Below, piece after piece: positions 1-9,060 of a DNA stretch of 64,000 bases. This stretch comes from Ectobius pallidus. Lineage: Eukaryota; Arthropoda; Insecta; Blattodea; Ectobiidae. The stretch covers positions 42,423,825-42,487,824 of the forward strand of contig CAXKWD010000005.1 of assembly GCA_964059195.1 (NCBI GenBank), read 5' to 3'. A model generated the notes under the pieces. It had not been told where the DNA came from and did not search any database. It saw only the letters and a program-made list of their open reading frames with translations. The position numbers were made by a program, and so were the translations under genes. Each line of letters starts with the position of its first letter. Within the stretch, counting starts at the first letter, position 1.

Positions 1-1507
1 AGTGTACCATTCACATTTTTTATACAGATGTTAATATTTGTGAAATAATAATAAACATTATTTATTTTAATAAATATCATGTACTAGCCTCTTGCTCAGG
101 CTGACCAGATATTTTTGGTCCATCAGGAGATGCTGAAAAATTCTGGTGGAAAATTTCCCACAAGACCAATGAAAACAGAGAATTTTTAAATTAAAAATAT
201 AACTTTAGCATTAGTCTAAGTTTAACTTGTTACAAGATAGAATGAAATTTTTACCTAGGTATAAAAAACCAATGAAAATAGATTTTGTTTCTTCAATTGA
301 ACTTAGACCTACTAAGAATTTCACCTTTTTCAAATATGTTTATTTAAATACTTTAGCCTACTTTTGATCAAATTTGTCTGAAGAATGTTTTTTCCAGGAT
401 ATCTACATTCTTGATCAGTTTCTCACCAAATTCTTCACAAGAAAAAACAAAGTGTTACACTTGTAACATAGCTTACGCCGTTTCAGTCTTCACTCTGGAT
501 TTCTCTTACGTCCACAATGAATTCATTGTTGAAAAGAGTCTTTCAAAAGAAGAATTAGATCCAGGAAGGCACATGAGCAATGGCACAATCTTCAGGAGGT
601 TTGCATGTGGAACAGAATTTGTCCTGAAGTATTCAATCACCTCACACGGACACCTCTGTTGGGTTATCCGGGATTTTTTTTTTTTTTATCCGAGCAAGAA
701 AATTTAAGTCAAGATTTCGGTGAATTGGTCAAAACGCATTTTCTTTTTTAAAATTACTAGCCATCATAACACCTAATGGCATGATGACACTACTGGAAAG
801 CAGAAATAACATCTCCTTCCAGCAATGGCTTTAGAATTCTGGCAGTGAATGAACTAAAAAAGAAAGCAGTAAAACGTGGATTGAAGATTCTATTATTTTT
901 GCTATGTAATACCCGCGAGAGGCAATGGCAAATCTCCGCGGTATCATCCTTGCCTGAATCGCCTCGGACGAGTCGTGGTCATCACCCATCATTATAGGCA
1001 TGTATGCCAAGATTGAAAACAATATAATGTGCAGCTGTGTCAACATTTGCATAAACAAAAAGTAATGTACAGAAAAAATAGCACTATCTGGGACAAAAAT
1101 GGTTTTCGGTGATGATTCCAGGGACTTTTATTCTCCATACGTAAATGAAGGATGGTCCCCAGAAATCGAGGACATCAGGTCAGCCTACTCTAGCTGTGCT
1201 CATGGTGCTGCCATCTTGTGAGATTGTGCACAAACAGATTATTTTTTAGGGTGCTGCTGCCAACATACAACTTTTACCCCCATATCTTCCAGGTAAAAAG
1301 TTTTGCTAGTCTTATGGCAAGTGATCTATAATGGCCTGCTAGCTGGCAAACCCCTAGCACTGACAGGCGGTCACCCAGAACTGTCAACAATATGCTTTCT
1401 GCCTGCAAGCCATGAGCTTCCCGCATCAATATGGATGACATGCCAGAGTTTGTGAACTTATACATTTTTAGAAAGTCGAAGGTAAAAGAAGCACTTTTAA
1501 CGGTAGA
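1..1507. other. Intronic sequence, no assigned gene
   Basis: This stretch lies left of the BEL insertion and, given the STT3A exon at 8954-9060, should be STT3A intron or sequence downstream of it. I looked on the minus strand for the next expected STT3A exon (beginning with a WGGY-type motif) and did not find it. The short reading frames here (for example 411-707 plus and 831-1058 minus) resemble no family I recognise. A 13-T run occurs near 675. Confidence 0.5.
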
Positions 1508-2567
1508 TGTACAACGTGCATCTCAGCGGACTGTATGCATAGATAATTAGGGCTGATTAAAATCAAAATGCACGCCATACATTCGAATAGAAAATAAAAT
1601 AATAGGTTTACAAGAAACAAAGACCATAGGCGATGTAACACGACACTGAATTCTTCTTAAGCACAATCACTCACTAATTCTTGTTTGATGTCTTGACGAT
1701 CTTCTAAAGCTGAGATGATTGAATCCGCCCAATAAAAAACCTTGTTGGTTTCAATACAGATTTATTTAAAATTCCAGAGGACCACTCGACTTGATACGTC
1801 GAGAACTTGTAATTATTAATTAAGCATATACATATAACAATTGTATGCTATAAAATTGATTTACAGTTAATCTTGAAATGTCTTTTAATCTCAAGTCACA
1901 AACGCAATACTAATGTCAATAAATTAATTTGCGTTGTGTAGCATCAAAGCAATATTCAAATATTTATGAATGTTAAAATCTTTTAAACACTCACTTGTGA
2001 AATAACTCCTTCTTGTAACGAATATCACTACAGGAAATAATCCTGAAGTCCAATCAAGTAATATTAAAGCTAGTAGATAAGCTTAGCAGCGACGTAGAAG
2101 AAATTCACCATTTTGCGGCGAATAATAATTAGAACTGCTTCTGTGCAGATAAAATTAATGTTGATAATTCCTTGAATCGTTGTAAACAGATTCCAAGACG
2201 AATAAGTATTATTAGCTGCTGCTAGCTGCATCCAGAGAGAATTGAAAATCCTTTCAGAGGATTACACAATAGACGACGAAGGAAGAAGAATGAAGAAGTA
2301 AGTTTGAATTGAAAACAATGATTAGTAACAATACTAAAGAATCAATCCCATTGGACGAAGATAACAACGATTAGGCAATTAAAAGACAAAAGATTGTATT
2401 TTGACAATAAAAATAATAATTACTAGAAGGCCGTGAGAAAAATTACATTGAATAAAATCTTACCAAGGCCGAAAAAAGACAAGAATAATTATTAAAAGAT
2501 TATTATAGAAGGCCAAGAAAAAAATAAAAAACTATATCAAATCTCAAGTATCAAACATAACTGAACA
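1508..2567 (-). repeat. BEL/Pao 3' LTR
   Basis: A 1060-bp terminal repeat, the downstream (3') LTR relative to the minus-strand element. It matches 7402-8461 throughout by eye apart from one base near the outer end. It begins TG and ends CA on either strand. GTAGA at 1503-1507 is the target duplication. Confidence 0.95.
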
Positions 2568-2640
2568 TATTGCCCGCGATTATTCCACTTGTGGAATAAT
2601 CTAACTAGAATGCGAAGTTATGTTTGACCTTGAGAAAGAC
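2543..2640. repeat. Nested inverted repeats at the BEL internal/3' LTR junction
   Basis: Just inside the 3' LTR is a palindrome of two 10-base arms, ATTATTCCAC and GTGGAATAAT, separated by TT (2579-2600). Around it, the end of the LTR (2543-2562, CTCAAGTATCAAACATAACT) is repeated in inverted, imperfect form at about 2612-2640. This is where the polypurine tract should lie; only a short GCGGGCAATA-like purine stretch is visible on the element's sense strand. Confidence 0.7.
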
Positions 2641-2728
2641 AAAAAAAATGACAAAAACACAAAACAAATAATGAAAAAATAACAATAACTAAGAAAACAT
2701 AGATGCCTAGAAGACAAAGACTAACTAT

Positions 2729-5700
2729 CTAGTCTTCTGAGTCATGGATAGGTAAAGGTGCCAATTTAACAATTGGCCTCTTAAATAAACCTGAGGGGGT
2801 ACGAACAGTAACCACCCTGACAAGGGAATCAGGACCAGGATGAACCTTTTCAATGACACCCATAATCCATCTCAGAGGAGGAACGTTGTCTGCCATTACT
2901 AAGACTGGAGTGCCTATTGACACATTAGGCATAGTTCTAGTCCATTTAGACTTCCTTTGAAGGGAATGGAGATAATCAGATGACCATCTCTTCCAAATAC
3001 AGGTCACCAAATGATTAAGATTGTTCCAACGGGAACGGAGAGTATACCCGCCAGAAAGATCTGGACTAGGCAAAGATATAATAGCCTTTCCAATGAGGAA
3101 ATGGCCAGGAGTAATAAAAGTAGAGTCATTGACGTCCTCGTACAGGGTGGTAAGAGGGCGTGAATTCAATAGAGACTCTATCTGAATGAGAAGAGTAGAC
3201 ATCTCTTCGTAGTCAAAATTAAAAGAAGGTGCCATCCTATTAAGATGAATTTTCATCGAACGAACAGCAGCTTCATGAAGACCTCCCATATGTGGCGAAT
3301 GAGGAGGTAGGAAATTCCATTTAATACGTAGGTGAGAAGTGGCATCCTGAATAATAGATTGATAATCATTAGATTGGAGTAGCTTGACAAGATTCTGTAA
3401 GTCAACCTTAGCACCAATGAAATTACTACCATTATCAGACGTAATGGAAGCAGGTGTGCCACGACGACAAGTAAATCTGGCGAAGGCAGAAAGAAAGGCA
3501 CGAGCAGTGAGAGCGGTAACCAGCTCAATATGAACTGCCTTCGTAGACATACATACAAAGATAGCTATGTAAGCTTTGATACGAGTCTTTGAGCGAGGAC
3601 CTCCATATTTGATGGAGTACGGCCCAGCGTAATCAACGCTAACATCATTGAATGCAGATGTATAATTAACCCTTTCAGAGGGCAAGTCAGCCATCTTTTG
3701 CTGAAACGGCTGAGGATTAAAGCGTAAGCATTTAACACAGGTTCTCAAAACACTGCGGATAGTCTTACGAAGAGAAAATATCCAAAATTTCTCTCTTAAA
3801 TGAGACATGATTAGTTGAGGTCCAGCATGCAACAATCTAATATGAGTATAATAAATAAGGTGCCTAGTAAATCCATGTTTAGCTGGCAATAGCATCTGAT
3901 GCTTGTGTTCAAACGTTAAGTTGGAATTTTTGAGGCGTCCACCAACTCGAAGGATACCATCTTGAAGCATGAAAGGGCTAAACTGATGTAGCTTGCTAGT
4001 AATCGATACTTCAAGACCAGTGGAAAGAGATTGAATCTCCTTGGAATAAACTTGACGCTGAATTATTTTAACACAGCAATTGATAGAATTCTCGATTTCA
4101 AAAGGCAACAATGGACCTTCAGATCGAGTCTGAGCCTTACGGCAATTATTGGCAAATCTCAAAATGAAAGCCATAATGCGAACAGTCTTTAAATAACTGA
4201 ACTTAGCTAACCAAGTGCTAAGGTCAGAAACATCAGACTCAATAAGAGCCACAATCTTCAGTTCTGGAGGCGGAGTAGAATGAGAGGGAGAATACTTAGC
4301 AGTACAATCCTCAATAGCAGGTTCCATATGACCCAGTTCTTCATATTCAGACATAAACTTGCAATTCTCTAAATGGAGAGAGGGATTAGAAGATAATCGC
4401 TTCTCCAAAGAACGAAACCTTTTTAAAGCTTGGGCTTTAGTACTGCCCAAAGTCTCTGGGGCAACCGGAAAGGGAAGCTTCACAATATACCTCCCATCAG
4501 AATCTCTCTGAGTAGTGTCTAAGAAATGCTTCTCACAGAAGGACTCGTCAGGGAAAGGAGCACAATTAGAAACCTTCTCTGACTCCCAAAATTTAGTGAG
4601 TTGATTACTAACATCTTCATTAGAAGTTAGGAGGGCTGAATAATTGGCATAAGTTTCCCCAGAATTAGCAGGTTCGAATATGGGAGACTCATTCTGATTG
4701 AATCGCTTCTCGCAATGAGTCAAATGAGTATGAGGACGTTGGGGAGAAGGAGGCAAATTGCCTGATAGATACCAGCCTAGCCTGGAATTCTGAATGGTGG
4801 GATAGTTGGGGGCAGATATCTGACCAGGAGCTATGATTTGGGAAAAGATTTCAACTCCCAAAAGCAGTTCAACATATTTAGGTTTATTAAACTGCAGATC
4901 AGCTAATTGCAGATTGGGGGGAATATTCCATCCCTGAATGTCAATTGAGTGTTTTGGAAACTTGGATGTGGAGATTTTTGGGATAACAATAGCCTCAGTA
5001 TCATAGTGCCAAGGAGTGGTACGAGATTTAAGTGATATCGATGCAAGCCTTTGTGTGCTTACATTAGTGGATAGTACACCAGCCAGCGTAGTGCGATGAG
5101 GTAAAGTAGACAAGCCTAACTGTTTAAATAACTTCTTACTGATTAGGTTACAGTCAGAACCGCTATCTAGAAGCGCTGTAGTCTCTACAGCACGACCATT
5201 TATGTCAAGAATTACCACAGTGGCCGTGGGAAGCAGACATTTCTGCTGTGATTTTCCAGAGGACATTACATTGACTGTATTTTCTGCCGGCGAATTATTA
5301 GAAGCAGGATTGTGCAAATAATTACTGTGTTTTGCGTTGCAAATACTGCAACGAAAGTCACTACAATTGGATTCATGGCCGTTTGCGCCAAGGCAAACAC
5401 GACAACAATTGTGATCTTTCACAAATTGATCACGATGCACAAATTTCATTGTCTTGAACTTGTCACAGCGATAGAGAGGATGTTGCGCATTATGACAACA
5501 AATACAATTGTTTCTCGTGGGCTGATGTTTGACCTTAGCTTTGGTAGTGAGAGCAGAAGTAGACGCAGATTTAGCAGACTGACTACGCAGGGCTGCCTCC
5601 GTCATCTGCAACACCCTGACTCTCGACTCCAAAAAGCTAAACAAATCTTCGAGTTTAGGGAGCCTACCAAGTTTAATTGAGGACTCCCAATCCTTGATTA

Positions 5701-6862
5701 GACTCACAGGGAGCTTATCCACAATTATACGTGAAATGATGAGGTCAGACAAGGAAACCTCAGTATTCAAAGCGTGCAGAGCATGCACGGTGCTTACAAA
5801 ATGGTCCAAGTAGCGTTGAAGCGACTCTGCGGAAGACCCTACTATGGAGGGTGCAGAGAATAAATGATCTAAGTGCGTATTTGCAATCAAACGATCATTG
5901 TCAAACCTTTCTGCTAAGGTTTTCCAAGCCACTTCGAAAGTAGCAGATGAAACGGGAATATCTTGTATAACAGTCATCACTTCAGGTGACAAACATGATT
6001 TCAGATATTGGAATTTATCCATATCTGAAATGTGGCTGTGATTTATGATGAGGGATGTAAAGGTATCCCTGAACTCAATCCAATTCCTAGGATCGCCGGA
6101 AAATTGAGGTAATTTTAATTCCGGGAGCTTGGGCAAATTAGGGAGATGAGAGTCGAGCGATGAACGCTGACTAATCGATTGAGATTGTTCAGACTCATAC
6201 AATAACTTGTTGTCGAGAATGAGTGAATCAATAAATAAAAAGGCAGCAGCATATTCGCTTTGAATATGTTGTTCTAGCTGCTCAGCCTCCTGATCCGAAA
6301 CATCAAAGAATTGAGGACTTTCATCCCTATATCTACCCATAAGCCTTTGAAGTTCGGAACGATGGAACAAAGCCTTACGGTATGAGAGTTTATCTTGAAT
6401 CTCAAATTCATGTATAGTCTGAAATGTATTGAAGAGTTGAACCCTTAACCGTTCAAAACTAGCAAGAGCTTTAGCTTTGGCCTCGGCCTCCTTGCGCTCG
6501 GCTTTAGCCCTCTCTTGCTCGGCAATGGCTTTAGCCTCGGCTTTTTCGCGTTCGGCTATAGCCTTATTGAAAGAAGTAATCTGTTTATTATAATATTGAG
6601 TAGCTCGATCGATAACTTCCTCTACTTCTAATCTGTAAGCTTCTTCATGTTCAGAGTAAGCTAGCTCGTCTATTTCAGATTGAACTTTATCATATTCATT
6701 TTCAAACTGATCTAGTTTAATTTTAAAGTTCAAGAAGTCTTGGTAAGATCCTTCATCATTAATAACTGAATTAAGGATATTATTAGCCTTACGCGTGATC
6801 TTCGCCTTTATGGGAGTACGCTTAGCCTTAAGGGACTTTAAAACAGCCTCAGGATTATCCAT
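2729..6862 (-). CDS. BEL/Pao Gag-protease-integrase polyprotein with in-frame loss of RT and RNase H
   Basis: An uninterrupted 1377-residue frame from the ATG at 6860-6862 (MDNPEAVLK start; the frame is open 12 codons further up but without another ATG). Domains in order: a charged Ala/Glu/Lys-rich probable coiled coil (about 95-140); a BEL Gag core with LPKLxLPxFxGDPxxWxxF (about 255-400); a Cys/His-rich knuckle region (about 460-530); an aspartic protease with LDSGSD near 565; a short remnant ending in HMEPAIED just before residue 860; then integrase with an HxxxH/CxxC zinc module and catalytic Asp about 1077, Asp about 1143 (SDNGSN) and Glu about 1197 (GGLHEAAVR); and a C-terminal DUF5641-like tail. 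Related pols carry several hundred RT and RNase H residues between HMEPAIED and PPELK; here about 15 residues join them without breaking the frame. No YxDD box is present. Confidence 0.93.
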   Translation of the reverse strand: MDNPEAVLKSLKAKRTPIKAKITRKANNILNSVINDEGSYQDFLNFKIKLDQFENEYDKVQSEIDELAYSEHEEAYRLEVEEVIDRATQYYNKQITSFNKAIAEREKAEAKAIAEQERAKAERKEAEAKAKALASFERLRVQLFNTFQTIHEFEIQDKLSYRKALFHRSELQRLMGRYRDESPQFFDVSDQEAEQLEQHIQSEYAAAFLFIDSLILDNKLLYESEQSQSISQRSSLDSHLPNLPKLPELKLPQFSGDPRNWIEFRDTFTSLIINHSHISDMDKFQYLKSCLSPEVMTVIQDIPVSSATFEVAWKTLAERFDNDRLIANTHLDHLFSAPSIVGSSAESLQRYLDHFVSTVHALHALNTEVSLSDLIISRIIVDKLPVSLIKDWESSIKLGRLPKLEDLFSFLESRVRVLQMTEAALRSQSAKSASTSALTTKAKVKHQPTRNNCICCHNAQHPLYRCDKFKTMKFVHRDQFVKDHNCCRVCLGANGHESNCSDFRCSICNAKHSNYLHNPASNNSPAENTVNVMSSGKSQQKCLLPTATVVILDINGRAVETTALLDSGSDCNLISKKLFKQLGLSTLPHRTTLAGVLSTNVSTQRLASISLKSRTTPWHYDTEAIVIPKISTSKFPKHSIDIQGWNIPPNLQLADLQFNKPKYVELLLGVEIFSQIIAPGQISAPNYPTIQNSRLGWYLSGNLPPSPQRPHTHLTHCEKRFNQNESPIFEPANSGETYANYSALLTSNEDVSNQLTKFWESEKVSNCAPFPDESFCEKHFLDTTQRDSDGRYIVKLPFPVAPETLGSTKAQALKRFRSLEKRLSSNPSLHLENCKFMSEYEELGHMEPAIEDCTAKYSPSHSTPPPELKIVALIESDVSDLSTWLAKFSYLKTVRIMAFILRFANNCRKAQTRSEGPLLPFEIENSINCCVKIIQRQVYSKEIQSLSTGLEVSITSKLHQFSPFMLQDGILRVGGRLKNSNLTFEHKHQMLLPAKHGFTRHLIYYTHIRLLHAGPQLIMSHLREKFWIFSLRKTIRSVLRTCVKCLRFNPQPFQQKMADLPSERVNYTSAFNDVSVDYAGPYSIKYGGPRSKTRIKAYIAIFVCMSTKAVHIELVTALTARAFLSAFARFTCRRGTPASITSDNGSNFIGAKVDLQNLVKLLQSNDYQSIIQDATSHLRIKWNFLPPHSPHMGGLHEAAVRSMKIHLNRMAPSFNFDYEEMSTLLIQIESLLNSRPLTTLYEDVNDSTFITPGHFLIGKAIISLPSPDLSGGYTLRSRWNNLNHLVTCIWKRWSSDYLHSLQRKSKWTRTMPNVSIGTPVLVMADNVPPLRWIMGVIEKVHPGPDSLVRVVTVRTPSGLFKRPIVKLAPLPIHDSED

Positions 6863-6972
6863 GATGTGATATTCGCAATTAGTTGTCCAAAAAATCACAA
6901 TACTTCACTTATTGAAGTTGGGAACCTGAGCTAAGTCTAAGGTCAATTGTTGCCCGCATTCGGGACAAAACA

Positions 6973-7066
6973 CATGATAAGTGTAACTGGTTTTACAAAG
7001 GTAAGTACAAGCGTGTAACACATGAAAAGTGTAACTGGTTTTACAAAGGTAAGTACAAGTGTGTAA
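6973..7066. repeat. 48-bp tandem duplication in the BEL leader
   Basis: Two near-identical 48-bp units (6973-7020 and 7021-7066) lie between the 5' LTR and the polyprotein start. Each carries GTGTAACTGGTTTTAC and GTAAGTACAAG. The units differ by a few bases. They lie in the region where a packaging signal would be expected; function unknown. Confidence 0.85.
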
Positions 7067-7379
7067 ATATAAATACCCTTGAAAACATTCAGTAAATCAG
7101 CTGTTGAAAATGGCCTCACACGTGTAAAACACGGAGGCGAAGCACTAAAATAAGCTTGAATGATAAAGATGTAGTAATATCTACTACGCTCAAACTGACC
7201 TAAATGGTCAGGAGAAGAACAATGTGCTTCAATAGTCAATAATATAGTTAAATATAGTGCTCAAACAGCAATATCTGGAGCACCAACAGCTTTAAAGAAT
7301 GAACTTATATTGAATAAGTCCGGGCGGAATGAAAAAATAGTGTCGTTTACAATAAGTCTGTTACAATAGAGGTTCCATC

Positions 7380-7397
7380 CGGCCCGGAAAGGATCCA
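7380..7397 (-). promoter_or_regulatory. Candidate primer-binding site of the BEL element
   Basis: Four bases inside the 5' LTR, the element's sense strand reads TGGATCCTTTCCGGGCC, beginning with the TGG that pairs with the CCA end of a tRNA. I cannot assign the tRNA from memory, so this rests on position and the TGG only. Confidence 0.4.
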
Positions 7398-7401
7398 AAA
7401 A

Positions 7402-8461
7402 TGTAGAACGTGCATCTCAGCGGACTGTATGCATAGATAATTAGGGCTGATTAAAATCAAAATGCACGCCATACATTCGAATAGAAAATAAAATAATAGG
7501 TTTACAAGAAACAAAGACCATAGGCGATGTAACACGACACTGAATTCTTCTTAAGCACAATCACTCACTAATTCTTGTTTGATGTCTTGACGATCTTCTA
7601 AAGCTGAGATGATTGAATCCGCCCAATAAAAAACCTTGTTGGTTTCAATACAGATTTATTTAAAATTCCAGAGGACCACTCGACTTGATACGTCGAGAAC
7701 TTGTAATTATTAATTAAGCATATACATATAACAATTGTATGCTATAAAATTGATTTACAGTTAATCTTGAAATGTCTTTTAATCTCAAGTCACAAACGCA
7801 ATACTAATGTCAATAAATTAATTTGCGTTGTGTAGCATCAAAGCAATATTCAAATATTTATGAATGTTAAAATCTTTTAAACACTCACTTGTGAAATAAC
7901 TCCTTCTTGTAACGAATATCACTACAGGAAATAATCCTGAAGTCCAATCAAGTAATATTAAAGCTAGTAGATAAGCTTAGCAGCGACGTAGAAGAAATTC
8001 ACCATTTTGCGGCGAATAATAATTAGAACTGCTTCTGTGCAGATAAAATTAATGTTGATAATTCCTTGAATCGTTGTAAACAGATTCCAAGACGAATAAG
8101 TATTATTAGCTGCTGCTAGCTGCATCCAGAGAGAATTGAAAATCCTTTCAGAGGATTACACAATAGACGACGAAGGAAGAAGAATGAAGAAGTAAGTTTG
8201 AATTGAAAACAATGATTAGTAACAATACTAAAGAATCAATCCCATTGGACGAAGATAACAACGATTAGGCAATTAAAAGACAAAAGATTGTATTTTGACA
8301 ATAAAAATAATAATTACTAGAAGGCCGTGAGAAAAATTACATTGAATAAAATCTTACCAAGGCCGAAAAAAGACAAGAATAATTATTAAAAGATTATTAT
8401 AGAAGGCCAAGAAAAAAATAAAAAACTATATCAAATCTCAAGTATCAAACATAACTGAACA
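7402..8461 (-). repeat. BEL/Pao 5' LTR
   Basis: A 1060-bp terminal repeat, upstream relative to the minus-strand element, nearly identical to 1508-2567. The copy of GTAGA at 8462-8466 follows its outer end. It should contain the element's promoter; I did not find a convincing TATA box. Confidence 0.95.
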
Positions 8462-8953
8462 GTAGATAACATTAATTAAAAGGAGAAAATCATGCCACTG
8501 AATGGAATAAAATTATCACTCCAGGGTTGCCAACTTTGGTATCTTGTCATACATAAAATAATCTTCTAGTGAGAAATATTTGCATATGATTTTTTAATAG
8601 ACTCAGTTTGATAAAAATTGAAAATGATAAAATTCATTACCTCTTTTTAAATGTTAAATTTCTCACAGTGGCTGCAAAAATAGTCATACTTGATGGTTCA
8701 ACTGGTATTGGTAATATGGATGTGCTGCCAGCATTGGATTTGAACCCAAGAATTGTAAGCAATTTCAAGAAAAATCTTAAATAGGGCACTAATCCCTATT
8801 TGTCAGTTATTGGATGTTTTGGAGAACTATACAAGGCTTAGTAAGAAATTAATGTATCCACAAGTGAATGCACGCACATGCACACTCACACACAAAACAA
8901 AAACACACACCTATACAGTGATAATAAACTAGTACTGAAGTGCAAAATCTTAC

Positions 8954-9060
8954 CATGTAAAAATATGCCAGAGCTGCCATGGTAGCCCAGAAAATTGTCC
9001 CAGTTTTCACTGCTTTAATCCACATATAGTATGTGAGCAGCATACAGAAAATAGCGATAC
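8954..9060 (-). CDS. STT3A: STT3A exon 5
   Basis: Preceded (reading minus) by a CTTTGTAG acceptor and followed by a GTAAGA donor. It encodes 35 residues beginning [20 protein letters not shown], a membrane segment and loop, and ends with the codon ATG in phase 0. The first two bases complete the Gly codon begun in exon 4. The next exon is not in the window. Confidence 0.95.

Larger units (their letters stand above)
1508..8461 (-). mobile_element. BEL/Pao LTR retrotransposon, complete ends, lacking RT/RNase H
   Basis: A 6954-bp element in minus orientation. Two 1060-bp direct repeats (1508-2567 and 7402-8461) begin TG and end CA and are flanked by the 5-bp direct repeat GTAGA (1503-1507 and 8462-8466), a normal BEL/Pao target duplication. 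By eye the LTRs differ at one base (C at 1512, G at 7406) and have equal length, so the insertion is young. The interior holds one long open frame with Gag, protease and integrase domains but no reverse transcriptase or RNase H. It sits inside the STT3A gene in the same orientation. Because it inserted recently without its own RT, it was probably copied with enzymes from a complete relative; that last step is inference. Confidence 0.95.

Noticed and set aside
831..1058. Minus-strand 75-codon frame considered as the next STT3A exon
   Set aside because: It lacks the WGGY-type STT3 motif and good splice sites, and the reading does not continue from exon 5.
5312..5680. Plus-strand frame inside the BEL polyprotein
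   Set aside because: It is antisense to the Gag/zinc-knuckle region and reads as a shadow with no family resemblance.
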